DNA of 16,428 nucleotides from JARLFX01 sp036404255. Lineage in GTDB: Bacteria; Acidobacteriota; Terriglobia; Terriglobales; Acidobacteriaceae. Under the pieces are notes generated by a model. The model made no database searches and was not told the origin of the DNA. It saw only the letters and a program-made list of their open reading frames with translations. Positions 1 through 6,958 of this stretch are shown piece after piece (within the stretch, counting starts at the first letter, position 1; every line of letters begins with the position of its first letter). The stretch covers positions 1 to 16,428 of the forward strand of contig DASWOP010000078.1 in the NCBI GenBank assembly GCA_036404255.1, read 5' to 3'. A program made the position numbers and the translations under genes.

Positions 1-350
1 CTTCTGACTCAGTACACCAGCAACTGCAAAAAGCGTACCTCAGCGGCTAAAGCCGCGCAGATTTGAGCGAGCTTGCGGCACGGCTGAAGCCGTGCCCTTA
101 ACGAAAGCAACGTGCGCATACGAGGGCAACGTGTGCACATAAACCGGCTTGCGGCATGGTAAGCCGGCTTACCTGGTTGCAAATTCTCGAAAAGCAGATT
201 CTTCGCTGCGCTCAGAATGACAGAGTATGGAATGACAGAGTATGGACTTATGGCACGGCTGAAGCCGCCCTTAGCGAAAGCAATGTGCGCATACGAGGGC
301 AACGTGCGCACATAAACCGGCTTGCAGCATGGTAAGCCGGCAACCGCCCT
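1..350. repeat. Intergenic cluster of palindromic and direct repeats (REP-like)
   Basis: No credible gene lies here. Two imperfect direct copies occur at 77-167 (91 bp) and 252-340 (89 bp); by eye they differ at 4 positions plus a 2-base deletion. Each copy contains CCGGCTT...AAGCCGG (144-150/161-167 and 317-323/334-340). Copy 1 also has an 8-bp perfect hairpin, GGCACGGC-TGAA-GCCGTGCC (77-96), which the 2-base deletion breaks in copy 2. A further palindrome, GCGGCT-AA-AGCCGC, is at 43-56. Between the copies lies a separate element with ATTCT...AGAAT ends (198-218) and a 15-bp tandem duplication (215-229 and 230-244). The copy-2 stem ends 10 bp past the NUDIX stop codon and, read on the minus strand, is followed by TTTATG, so it could also shape the 3' end of that transcript. 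The repeats are seen directly; the REP-like label is inference. Confidence 0.75.
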
Positions 351-899
351 TTACTGCCGTTCGCGCCACAGCCTGTATATGCCCCACGCCGCCGCCGTGC
401 AGTTGTCCACAATGCGGTTGCTCACCAGCATCTCTTCAAACTCCGCCACCGGCATGCGAAACACCTGCATATCGGTCTCTTCCGGATCGCGCTGCGTCTC
501 GCCCTGTTTTAGCCCGCGCGCCAGGTACGTGTGCTGCTCCTGCGCCATCACACCCACGGCAATCTGAAAGGTCGCCAGCCGCGTCATACTGTCAGCCACC
601 AGCCCTGTCTCTTCGCGCAGTTCGCCGCGCGCCAGTTCTTCCGGGTCCACATCTGCCCGCTCCCAGCCACCTTGCGGGAACTCCAGGCTGCGCTGCCCCA
701 CGGTGTAACGAAACTGTTCGACGAGATAGACAAAGTCGCCCTCCGCCGTCTCGTCCAGCGGAATCACCAGGCATGCCGGGTCTTTCTCGATCACGCCATA
801 GATGCCGCGCACACCATTCGAGCGCTCGATCACATCTTCGCGAACCCGCGTCCAGGGGTTGCGGTAGACCTCGCGGCTGCTGATCTTCTTGATCGACAT
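351..899 (-). CDS. NUDIX hydrolase, ADP-ribose pyrophosphatase-like
   Basis: A 182-aa cytoplasmic protein of the NUDIX superfamily, probably cleaving a nucleoside diphosphate linked to a sugar such as ADP-ribose. The NUDIX box is at about residues 77-100 and ends in GELREETGL, which matches the REUXEEXGU core except that the first Arg is Gly. The upstream conserved Glu is Val; as I recall, both changes occur in one subgroup of ADP-ribose/GDP-mannose pyrophosphatase-like proteins, and the catalytic EExG glutamates are kept. The length fits that group (about 180-210 aa). The ATG follows directly after the hydrolase stop codon, and GAGGGGAG inside the hydrolase 3' end supplies the ribosome site, so translational coupling is likely. 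It is the last gene of the three-gene unit. The substrate cannot be told from sequence. Confidence 0.88.
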   Translation of the reverse strand: MSIKKISSREVYRNPWTRVREDVIERSNGVRGIYGVIEKDPACLVIPLDETAEGDFVYLVEQFRYTVGQRSLEFPQGGWERADVDPEELARGELREETGLVADSMTRLATFQIAVGVMAQEQHTYLARGLKQGETQRDPEETDMQVFRMPVAEFEEMLVSNRIVDNCTAAAWGIYRLWRERQ

Positions 900-3068
900 T
901 TATCTCCCCTCAATCGGCAGTTCCAGGTGCGACGGATACTGCGCCGATTCGTAGATCGTCTCCGTCGCCGGCTGATAGGCCTTTGCGGGCGCGGTCATGA
1001 TGTTTGGCACAAAGGTCTGCGGATTGCGATCATACAGCGGAAACCAGCTCGACTGTATCTCCACCATCGCGCGATGCCCTTTCAGAAACACATGGTCCAC
1101 TCCGTGCAGGCTCCACTTGTATTCTTCCACCTCTCCCGGTGGAATCGCCTGTGGATGCTCAAACCCAGCGCGGTAGCGCCCACGGAAGATCTCATCCGCG
1201 ATCATCAACTGGTAGCCGCCCATGCCCTCCGGCGCATCGTCAGGATAGACATCGATGAACTTCACCACCCAGTCCGCATCGCTGCCCGTGGTCGCCGCAA
1301 AGATGTCCGCTTTTACATCGCCCGTCACCGTCAGATCGTGATCCAGCACCGGCGTCTGCCAGATCACCACATCGCTGCGGCCACTCACAAAGCGCTGATC
1401 CTCCACTAACCACGGATACCACTGTGACCCGGCTGCATACGTCGCCTGAATCGGCCGGTGGCGATACGGCACCGGATTCGCCGGATCGGAGAGATACGAT
1501 GCTGATGCCGACGCTTCCTTCGGTTTCTCGAAGCTCAGCGAGTGCGCCTCGGCGTGCAGATACAACTCGCGCGTCTTCGTGCCCTTCAGCGGCCACGCGG
1601 CATAGTGCTTCCACTGATCGCTGCCCGTCTGGAACGCCTCCACACCAGCCGCCGGATACTCCCCACACCCAGCCGTGCATGGCAGCAGATACTGTCCGAA
1701 GAACTCCGCCTCGCGCCTGCGAAACTCTTCTGTAGCCGCCTGCCCAAAGTTCAAAGCACCCAGATGCTGTGTTGTCGCCAGCGTCCACTGCCCATGCCGC
1801 CATGGGCCCAGCATCATGGAAAGCTCCGGCCCATTCGGCTCTGCGTGCGGCGCGAGCGCAGCATACTGCACCTGTGGCCCCCACATATCTTCCTGATCCC
1901 ACCAGCCGCCTACCAGCAGCGTGGGCACGGTCACAGCCGTCATCCGCGGCAACACAGACATTGATTTCCAGAAATCGTCGTACGCCGGATGCTCGACGAA
2001 TGCCTTCGCCGTGGGCAGCTTCTCGATCCTGCCCTTCTTCGCTGCCGCTGCAAAATTGCCGGCCTTCAGAAAGTAGTCGTAAGCATCCACGTCCAGCTTG
2101 CCGAATCCATTCTTCTTCGTGCTCTCCATGCCAAGCACATAGTCATAGCCATACGTCTCGCGAAATGCGCCGTTATGAAAAAAGTCATCCCCCAGCCAAA
2201 CATCGCTCATCGGAGCCTGCGGCGAGACCGCCTTCACCGCCGGATGTGGATCAATGCCCGCCATTGTCGCCAGAAATCCCGGGTACGACACGCCATGCAC
2301 GCCCACGCGCCCGTTGTTGTCCGGCAGCTTTTTCACCAGCCAGTCTACGGTGTCGTATGCGTCGCTGCTCTCATCCACCTTCGCAGGATCGGTGCGGTCG
2401 CCATAGACATGCACCACGGGCCGCATCATCACGAACTTGCCTTCAGACCCGTAGCGCCCGCGAATATCTTCATACACAAAGATGTAGCCGCTCTGCGCCA
2501 GCTCCGGCATCTGCTGGTTCAGCCAGTCGCTGGTCACCTCATCCGCGCCATACGGTGTGCGCTCCAGGATGACCGGCAGTGACCCCTTCTGATCCGCTGG
2601 CCGCAGAATCACAGCATGCAGCCGCACGCCATCGCGCACAGGGATCATCGCCTCGCTCCGCAGATAGCTGCGGAAATGATTCGGCACCGGCGTGCTGCCG
2701 ATCTTCACCGCGTCGCCTGTGTCCGCGCCGTGAACCCGGTGCCAGCCCGTCACTTTGCCGGCGGCATCGCGGCGCAGCATGTAGTGTGTGCCGGTTGACT
2801 TCGCCACCAGTTCATCGTGTGGTTTCACCGTCAGCAGCGTGCGCGTCATTCGCGGCGCTTCGATGTAGAACGCATCGCCATCGCGCGAGATGGAGAAGAC
2901 CGTGTCCGGCTCCGCACTCTCGCGGTACTGGCCAACGCAGCTCTCCGGCGCAGCAGCAGCAGCGGGTGATTGCGCAGCGCCACGCACCATCAGCGCCAGC
3001 GTTCCTGCCAGTATCAGCAGGCCCGCCAGCATAGCGTGCTTCAGCCGAATTGGATGGGCTCCGTCCAC
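900..3068 (-). CDS. Secreted CocE/NonD family alpha/beta hydrolase (X-Pro dipeptidyl-peptidase S15-like)
   Basis: A 722-aa predicted exported hydrolase. The N-terminus (residues 1-33) reads as a signal peptide: basic RLKH, a hydrophobic LAGLLILAGTLALMV core, then an AAQS-like cleavage region. The S15 catalytic domain starts near residue 140 with MIPVRDGVRLHA and ERTPYG. The nucleophile motif GVSYPG puts Ser at 261, the acid is probably Asp391 in GGWWDQED, and the base is His425 in GPWRHGQW. A jelly-roll C-terminal domain follows (about 545-710), typical of CocE, alpha-amino acid ester hydrolases and glutaryl-7-ACA acylases. The residue 45-135 segment before the core is not recognised. The assigned start is GTG with no strong ribosome site; an ATG 12 codons later is possible but would remove the charged n-region. 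It lies 4 bp after the CDGSH gene and abuts the NUDIX gene. The natural substrate (peptide, ester or amide) is unknown. Confidence 0.88.
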   Translation of the reverse strand: MDGAHPIRLKHAMLAGLLILAGTLALMVRGAAQSPAAAAAPESCVGQYRESAEPDTVFSISRDGDAFYIEAPRMTRTLLTVKPHDELVAKSTGTHYMLRRDAAGKVTGWHRVHGADTGDAVKIGSTPVPNHFRSYLRSEAMIPVRDGVRLHAVILRPADQKGSLPVILERTPYGADEVTSDWLNQQMPELAQSGYIFVYEDIRGRYGSEGKFVMMRPVVHVYGDRTDPAKVDESSDAYDTVDWLVKKLPDNNGRVGVHGVSYPGFLATMAGIDPHPAVKAVSPQAPMSDVWLGDDFFHNGAFRETYGYDYVLGMESTKKNGFGKLDVDAYDYFLKAGNFAAAAKKGRIEKLPTAKAFVEHPAYDDFWKSMSVLPRMTAVTVPTLLVGGWWDQEDMWGPQVQYAALAPHAEPNGPELSMMLGPWRHGQWTLATTQHLGALNFGQAATEEFRRREAEFFGQYLLPCTAGCGEYPAAGVEAFQTGSDQWKHYAAWPLKGTKTRELYLHAEAHSLSFEKPKEASASASYLSDPANPVPYRHRPIQATYAAGSQWYPWLVEDQRFVSGRSDVVIWQTPVLDHDLTVTGDVKADIFAATTGSDADWVVKFIDVYPDDAPEGMGGYQLMIADEIFRGRYRAGFEHPQAIPPGEVEEYKWSLHGVDHVFLKGHRAMVEIQSSWFPLYDRNPQTFVPNIMTAPAKAYQPATETIYESAQYPSHLELPIEGR

Positions 3069-3072
3069 GCCG

Positions 3073-3291
3073 TCAGGCCGGTGTCGGGCTCGCGTTGCAG
3101 GAGAATCCAGCCTTGCCGTGCGTGCCGTCGCAGAAGGGCCGCTTCTCGGAGAGACCGCAGCGGCAGAGTGAGATGGCCGGCTTGCCGGTCAGGTCCCATT
3201 CGGCGCCGTTCGCATCAACCAGCGTGACCGGGCCTTCCACGCGGAAGGGCCCGTTAGGGCGGACAGTTATCTTTACGGGGGTGTCAGACAT
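3073..3291 (-). CDS. CDGSH-type iron-sulfur domain protein
   Basis: A small 72-aa protein with one complete CDGSH signature, CRCGLSEKRPFCDGTH: C-X-C-X2-S-X3-P-X-C-D-G-T-H, the three-Cys/one-His ligand set of a 2Fe-2S cluster. The N-terminal half (VKITVRPNGPFRVEG, then DANGAEWDLTGKPAISL) is the usual partner strand region of bacterial CDGSH proteins. Such proteins are redox-active cluster carriers with unclear cellular roles. The frame is open to 3411, but I chose the ATG at 3291 because AAAGGA stands about 8 nt upstream and homology-like sequence begins there. It is the first gene of the unit with the CocE hydrolase and NUDIX gene. No transmembrane segment is visible, so it is probably cytoplasmic. 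Confidence 0.88.
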   Translation of the reverse strand: MSDTPVKITVRPNGPFRVEGPVTLVDANGAEWDLTGKPAISLCRCGLSEKRPFCDGTHGKAGFSCNASPTPA

Positions 3292-3365
3292 GGAATCAGT
3301 CCTTTGCGATGGGGAAAATTGAAAAGCTCTACAAACGGAGCATATCAGCCGCCCACGACTCGCAC

Positions 3366-3494
3366 CTAATGGCCAAGGCATTAGCCGAAATCGAAGGTCA
3401 GGCCGGTACATTGCTGGATGCAGAGGTGGTTCGCATCTGCGTCTCGCTCTTCCGCGACCACCGCCTTACGCTCACGCGTGGCGAAGCTCTATAG
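3366..3494 (+). pseudogene. Possible decayed C-terminal fragment of an HD-GYP domain protein
   Basis: An isolated plus-strand frame between two minus-strand genes. The segment reading ALAEIEGQAGTLLDAEVVR resembles the conserved tail of HD-GYP domains (AL..I..qAGTqFDPevV), where canonical Phe-Asp-Pro is here Leu-Asp-Ala. Nothing upstream encodes the HD or GYP catalytic motifs, and the 61-aa open frame (ATG at 3309, stop at 3492-3494) lacks a good ribosome site. It ends directly next to the stop codon of the receiver-like gene on the other strand. I read it as a remnant of a cyclic-di-GMP phosphodiesterase-like gene, but a chance ORF is possible, since the resemblance covers only about 25 residues. 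Confidence 0.38.
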
Positions 3495-4076
3495 CCCATC
3501 ACCATGCCCGGGTCTGCCCTTGCTCTCAGCCTGCAGCCTCTCGCGCAGGCTCGCCGCCAGCTCGACCAGGCGACGCAGCTTCGTCTCCAGGTTCGGCGAC
3601 ACCGCCGGCTCCCGCAGCGCCAATTCGCTCTCCAGCATGATGCCGGTCACGGCTGATTTCAGTTCACTCTCCACCGCGACTGCCGCCGCTCTTCGAGCCA
3701 TCGTCTGCTGCTGCGTGCCGCGCGCCAGTGCAGCGCGCACCTCGCGCACCAGCCGCTCACTGCCGGAGATAGCAAAGTTCACCTGCATCAGCAGCGCACC
3801 GCCGGCCTGTTGCCAGATTGAGTCCGCAGCCCGCGAGTCAGCACCCGCCATCGACTCATCCATCACCACTACCGCGAACGGTTGCTGCCGCAGAGCCGTC
3901 ACCGCCTCGCGCGCCGAACTGGCTACCTGCACCCGCAGCTTGAGCTGGCGCTCCAGCGCCGCCGCACAATTTGCCGCGCCCGCCATCGACGTTACCAGCA
4001 GGATCGCCTGCGCCTTAACCGCTGGGGCCTGCTCCCCGTTCCCTGTTCTCTGGATCTCTGTCTTAGTGTTCAACAC
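3489..4076 (-). CDS. Degenerate receiver-like (pseudo-receiver) protein with C-terminal helical domain
   Basis: A 195-aa protein with a receiver fold at about residues 23-120. Strand 1 is AILLVTSMAG, where the usual acidic pair is replaced by Thr-Ser. Strand 3 is FAVVVMDESMAGAD, which keeps a candidate phospho-acceptor Asp73. The conserved strand-5 Lys is missing. Without the acidic pair and Lys, normal phosphotransfer is doubtful. Residues 128-185 are helical, and ELKSAVTGIMLESELALRE looks like a HisKA-type dimerisation helix that has lost its histidine. The start is GTG at 4076, or TTG at 4073; AAGGAG inside the upstream gene is better spaced for TTG. The start lies within the last 14 bp of the NtrC-like gene, so the two are likely translated together. 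It may modulate that regulator or bind its kinase; this is inference. Confidence 0.72.
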   Translation of the reverse strand: MLNTKTEIQRTGNGEQAPAVKAQAILLVTSMAGAANCAAALERQLKLRVQVASSAREAVTALRQQPFAVVVMDESMAGADSRAADSIWQQAGGALLMQVNFAISGSERLVREVRAALARGTQQQTMARRAAAVAVESELKSAVTGIMLESELALREPAVSPNLETKLRRLVELAASLRERLQAESKGRPGHGDGL

Positions 4077-5610
4077 CGTACTCCTTCAACTTGCGATAGA
4101 GAGTTGTCTTGCCGATGCCCAGCAGCTTCGCCGCCATCAATTTGTCCCCGTTCAGCTTTTCAATAGTGCTTAGAATCGCCCGCTTCTCCAGGTCGGCGAT
4201 GGGCAGTATGTCCGCGCCGCCAGAATGTCCATCCGGCACTGCGCCCGCGATTCCCTTCGCCCGGTGATGCTCCTCCGCATGCGCCGCCCTGTTCATCTGC
4301 AGGCGATGCTCCTGCAACTGGCTGGGCATATCGCCCAGGTGCAGAACCGGCCCAGATGAAAGCGCACTCGCGCGCTCAATCGCGTTCTCCAACTCGCGCA
4401 CATTGCCCGGCCATTCGTACTCTGTCATCAGCCGCAGCGCCTCGTCGGAGAAGGTGTACGGCACGCCGCCCTCTGGCCGCATCCGCTCCGCAAAATGCGC
4501 CGCCAGCATGGGAATATCCTGCCGGCGCTCCCGCAGCGGCGGAATCTTGATGTTCACCACGTTCAGGCGGAAGTAAAGATCCTTGCGGAACTGCCCCTGC
4601 TCCACCATCAGGCTCAGGTTGCGATTCGTCGCGGCCAGCACCCGCGCATCAATGGGCACGGTATGCGTTGCTCCCACCGGCCGCACCTCTTTTTCCTGCA
4701 ACGCACGCAGCAGCTTGGCCTGCAGGTCCAGCGGAAGCTCGCCGATCTCATCCAGAAAAACCGTGCCACCCTCCGCCGCCGCCAGCAGGCCATCCCGCGA
4801 TCTGTTCGCGCCGGTGAATGCGCCCTTCACATAACCGAACAGTTCGCTTTCGATCAGCGTCGGCACCAGTGAACCGCAGTCCACCGGAATAAACGGCTTC
4901 GCTGCGTGCGGCCCGTTAAAGTGAATCGCCCGCGCCACCAGCTCCTTGCCAGTCCCGCTCTCCCCCAGGATCAGCACCGGATGCGTCGAGTACGCCACCT
5001 TCGACAGGATCCGGTACATCTTCTCCATCGCCGGACTGCGCCCGATCAGGTTGCCCATGCCATCCTGTGCGCGCAGCTTCTCGCGCAGCCTGCGGTTGGC
5101 AATATCGACCTGCTTCTTCTCCGCCGCATGCGTCAGAATGGTCTGCAGATCGTCCATGGCAAACGGCTTCGTCAGGTAATCGCTCGCACCCAGGCGCATC
5201 GCTTCCACCGCGGAAGACACCGTGGCAAATGCCGTCATCACCAGCACCTCCGTCTCCGGGTGCAGTAGTTTGACCTCCTCCAGCAGCGTCATTCCCGTCA
5301 TGCAGTGATACGGCATATCCAGCAGCAGAATGTCCACCCGCTGCTGCTTCAAAATCTCCTGCGCGGCAACCGGATCTTCCGCGCAATGCACGGTGAACCC
5401 CATCGCTCGCGCGATCTCGCAGCACGCGCTACGCACCGTGCGGTCATCATCCACCACCATCACCTGCATGGAGGCGTAATGGACCGCTCCCGCTGAATGC
5501 TTCAGTGAGGTGCCTGGATCGCTTTCAAATTGTTCGGGGGAAGAGTCGTGAATCGGTCGTACAGATAGAGATGCCATCAGGCCTTCCAGACACAGTTCTG
5601 AAGTCAGCAT
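4063..5610 (-). CDS. NtrC-family sigma-54-dependent response regulator
   Basis: A 515-aa transcription activator. Order: receiver (about 48-165), AAA+ sigma-54 interaction domain (about 190-420), Fis-type helix-turn-helix (about 491-513). Receiver residues are the acidic VVDDDR group (Asp54/55), phospho-acceptor Asp98 in LLLDMPYHCMTG, Thr126 and Lys148 in YLTKPF. The usual Pro four residues after the Asp is His. Walker A is GESGTGKE (216-223), the sigma-54 contact GAFTGA (263-268) is intact, and Walker B is VFLDEIGE (284-291). The DNA-binding helix pair is AAKLLGIGKTTLYRKL. The frame is open to 5718, but I favour ATG at 5610 because CGGGAG lies 6 nt upstream; ATG at 5577 with GGAAGG is an alternative. 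No partner histidine kinase is in the window. It is followed by, and overlaps, the receiver-like gene. Its target genes are unknown, and no clear -24/-12 promoter was seen nearby. Confidence 0.93.
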   Translation of the reverse strand: MLTSELCLEGLMASLSVRPIHDSSPEQFESDPGTSLKHSAGAVHYASMQVMVVDDDRTVRSACCEIARAMGFTVHCAEDPVAAQEILKQQRVDILLLDMPYHCMTGMTLLEEVKLLHPETEVLVMTAFATVSSAVEAMRLGASDYLTKPFAMDDLQTILTHAAEKKQVDIANRRLREKLRAQDGMGNLIGRSPAMEKMYRILSKVAYSTHPVLILGESGTGKELVARAIHFNGPHAAKPFIPVDCGSLVPTLIESELFGYVKGAFTGANRSRDGLLAAAEGGTVFLDEIGELPLDLQAKLLRALQEKEVRPVGATHTVPIDARVLAATNRNLSLMVEQGQFRKDLYFRLNVVNIKIPPLRERRQDIPMLAAHFAERMRPEGGVPYTFSDEALRLMTEYEWPGNVRELENAIERASALSSGPVLHLGDMPSQLQEHRLQMNRAAHAEEHHRAKGIAGAVPDGHSGGADILPIADLEKRAILSTIEKLNGDKLMAAKLLGIGKTTLYRKLKEYGVEH

Positions 5611-5839
5611 GCGCTGCTCCCGTCGTACACGCCGGTCGTGGACGGCTCCATGCCAGGGTCTCCCCTCCCATGCTCCGTCCATCGCCGGCTTTAAATTCAG
5701 CAGGTTGCCCTGCATCACAGCTCTGGAAGTTGAGTCATCTTAACATAAACAATTTACCGGCGGACACTCGCCAACAGTTGCAAAACATCTTCCCCTCTCG
5801 TTTGCAATTCATCCATCCTCCCCTCCCGTGCCCTTCGTT

Positions 5840-6075
5840 CCAAAATGGACTGTCCTATTCTGCGAATTACCAGAGCACGACGAAGACCAAACTGCGCACC
5901 TCATCAACCCTTTTTGTTTGAATACTTTAGCCATAGCTCCTTCTACCGCGTTTCGAAGCCAGCTTTCCCATTTTGAAACCTTACTTCAACCATCTTGCTC
6001 AAACCTGTCCTGTTTTCTGCACTTTGCATTATTTTTCCCAAAATAAATCTCTGCTGCCGCGATTCCCATTTTGGG
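5840..6075. promoter_or_regulatory. Candidate operator motif CCAAAATGG in four copies
   Basis: CCAAAATGG is at 5840-5848 and its reverse complement CCATTTTGG at 6066-6074. Partial copies are CCATTTTG at 5968-5975 and CCAAAAT at 6038-6044. The last two form an inverted repeat, CCCAAAAT/ATTTTGGG, with 23 nt between the arms. The core is seen directly; a role as a binding site is inference from repetition in a promoter region. Confidence 0.35.
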
Positions 6076-6080
6076 GCTAC

Positions 6081-6108
6081 TGCACACAAGCGCCCAAGGC
6101 CCTACAAT
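6081..6108 (+). promoter_or_regulatory. Candidate rph promoter giving a near-leaderless mRNA
   Basis: TACAAT at 6103-6108 matches 5 of 6 positions of a -10 box and ends 7 nt before the rph ATG. TGCACA at 6081-6086, 16 nt upstream, is a weak -35. Transcription from here would begin at or next to the A of the start codon. No Shine-Dalgarno sequence lies at a useful distance; the nearest, AAGG, is about 20 nt upstream. Confidence 0.4.
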
Positions 6109-6115
6109 TCTTGTC

Positions 6116-6865
6116 ATGTCCGCATCTGTTATTACTCCTCTCTTCCGTCCCGGCAATCGCGCCGCTCGTGAACTCCGCCCCACCCGTATGACCCCCGGCT
6201 ACGTCGTCACTCCTGAAGGCTCCGTCCTCATCGAAGTGGGCAACACCCGCGTGCTCTGCAACGCCACCATTGAAACCACCGTCCCCGGATGGATGCGCAA
6301 CTCTGGCCGCGGCTGGGTGACCGCCGAATACGGCATGCTGCCCCGCGCCACGCTTACCCGCACCGCGCGCGAATCCGAACGCGGCAAGATCGGTGGCCGC
6401 ACCCATGAGATTCAGCGCCTTATCGGCCGCAGCCTGCGCGCCGTGATGGACCTGCAGGCGCTCGGCGAACGCACCATCATCCTCGACTGCGATGTGCTCC
6501 AGGCAGACGGCGGCACCCGCACGGCATCCATCACCGGAGCCTGCGCCGCACTCGCCATCGCGCTCAACAAGCTCGTCGCCGCGGGCACGCTGAAGGCTTC
6601 GCCCATGCGGCAGCTCGTCGCCGCCACCTCCGTCGGCATTGTCGATGGCAACGTGCTTCTCGATCTTGCCTATGAAGAAGACTCCCGTGCCGATGTGGAC
6701 ATGAATGTTGTCATCACCGCCGATGGTGGCCTCGTCGAGGTGCAGGCCACGGCTGAGCGTGATCCCTTCCCCCGGGCCAAAATGCTGGAAATGCTGGACT
6801 TCGCCGAAGACGGCATCGGTAAACTGCTCGATCTACAGCGTGCGGCCATCGCCGAAGCTGAGTGA
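6116..6865 (+). CDS. rph: Ribonuclease PH
   Basis: A 249-aa phosphate-dependent 3'-5' exoribonuclease/tRNA nucleotidyltransferase that trims the 3' ends of tRNA precursors in the cytoplasm, normally as a hexamer. Family marks in order are the opening RPGNRAARELRPTRMTPGYV, RVLCNATIE with VPGW, EYGMLPRAT, the phosphate-binding stretch GRTHEIQRLIGRSLRAV (about 92-108) and the active-site segment DCDVLQADGGTRTASITGA (about 123-141). The C-terminal half carries VGIVDGNVLLDLAYEEDSRADVDMN and EVQATAERDPF, all typical. Length fits the 240-260 aa family. The frame extends to a TTG at 6071, but the ATG at 6116 is where family sequence begins. It is probably transcribed alone, with its own promoter and 144 bp to the next gene. 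Confidence 0.96.
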   Translation: MSASVITPLFRPGNRAARELRPTRMTPGYVVTPEGSVLIEVGNTRVLCNATIETTVPGWMRNSGRGWVTAEYGMLPRATLTRTARESERGKIGGRTHEIQRLIGRSLRAVMDLQALGERTIILDCDVLQADGGTRTASITGACAALAIALNKLVAAGTLKASPMRQLVAATSVGIVDGNVLLDLAYEEDSRADVDMNVVITADGGLVEVQATAERDPFPRAKMLEMLDFAEDGIGKLLDLQRAAIAEAE

Positions 6866-6916
6866 TCTGAGCGGAATCAATTCATCATGGGATTTGCCCC
6901 CTGTCTCGCATAGTGG

Positions 6917-6932
6917 TGTGAGCCTCATCACA
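6917..6932. promoter_or_regulatory. CRP/FNR-family-like operator palindrome
   Basis: TGTGA-GCCTCA-TCACA is a perfect match to the TGTGA-N6-TCACA half-site arrangement of E. coli CRP. It is centred at 6924.5, about 38-41 bp before the expected transcription start of the aldolase gene, which is the class II activator position overlapping the -35 region. A perfect ten-base match is unlikely by chance in 16 kb (about 1.6%). Which Crp/Fnr-family protein would bind it here is unknown. Confidence 0.5.
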
Positions 6933-6950
6933 TTGTTCTGGCAAATCTCC

Positions 6951-6958
6951 TATAAACT
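6951..6958 (+). promoter_or_regulatory. -10 region of the aldolase promoter
   Basis: TATAAACT lies 51 bp before the aldolase start codon. Neither TCACAT at a 17-nt spacing nor TTGTTC at 12 nt is a good -35 element, which fits a promoter needing an activator at the adjacent TGTGA/TCACA site. The expected start is about 6963-6966. The resulting leader holds a 9-codon ORF (6967-6996) whose TAG overlaps the AGGAG ribosome site at 6995-6999. Confidence 0.5.

Larger units (their letters stand above)
5611..6115. other. AT-richer divergent intergenic region
   Basis: This gap separates the minus-strand NtrC-like gene from plus-strand rph and must hold both promoters. From about 5735 to 6070 it is visibly richer in A and T than the surrounding genes, and short frames there show no recognisable protein. 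It carries four copies of a CCAAAATGG-like motif and an 8-bp inverted repeat (6037-6044/6068-6075), listed separately. On the minus strand, TATGTTAAGAT near 5732-5743 is a possible -10 region for the regulator, without a convincing -35 box. Confidence 0.6.

Noticed and set aside
9..311. Minus-strand 100-residue open frame in the left repeat cluster
   Set aside because: It runs through the direct repeats and hairpins and contains the VILSAAKNLLF-type translation typical of a dispersed non-coding repeat; no protein features.
1..350. Direct repeats as a CRISPR array
   Set aside because: Only two long, diverged copies with internal palindromes and a repeat-derived spacer; no regular short repeat/spacer pattern and no cas gene.
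531..1409. Plus-strand 292-residue open frame opposite the NUDIX and CocE genes
   Set aside because: Crosses the junction of two real genes and is rich in His and Arg, as expected from the reverse of G+C-rich codons.
5828..6046. Short plus-strand frame in the AT-richer gap
   Set aside because: No ribosome site or recognisable domain; the region reads as promoter DNA.
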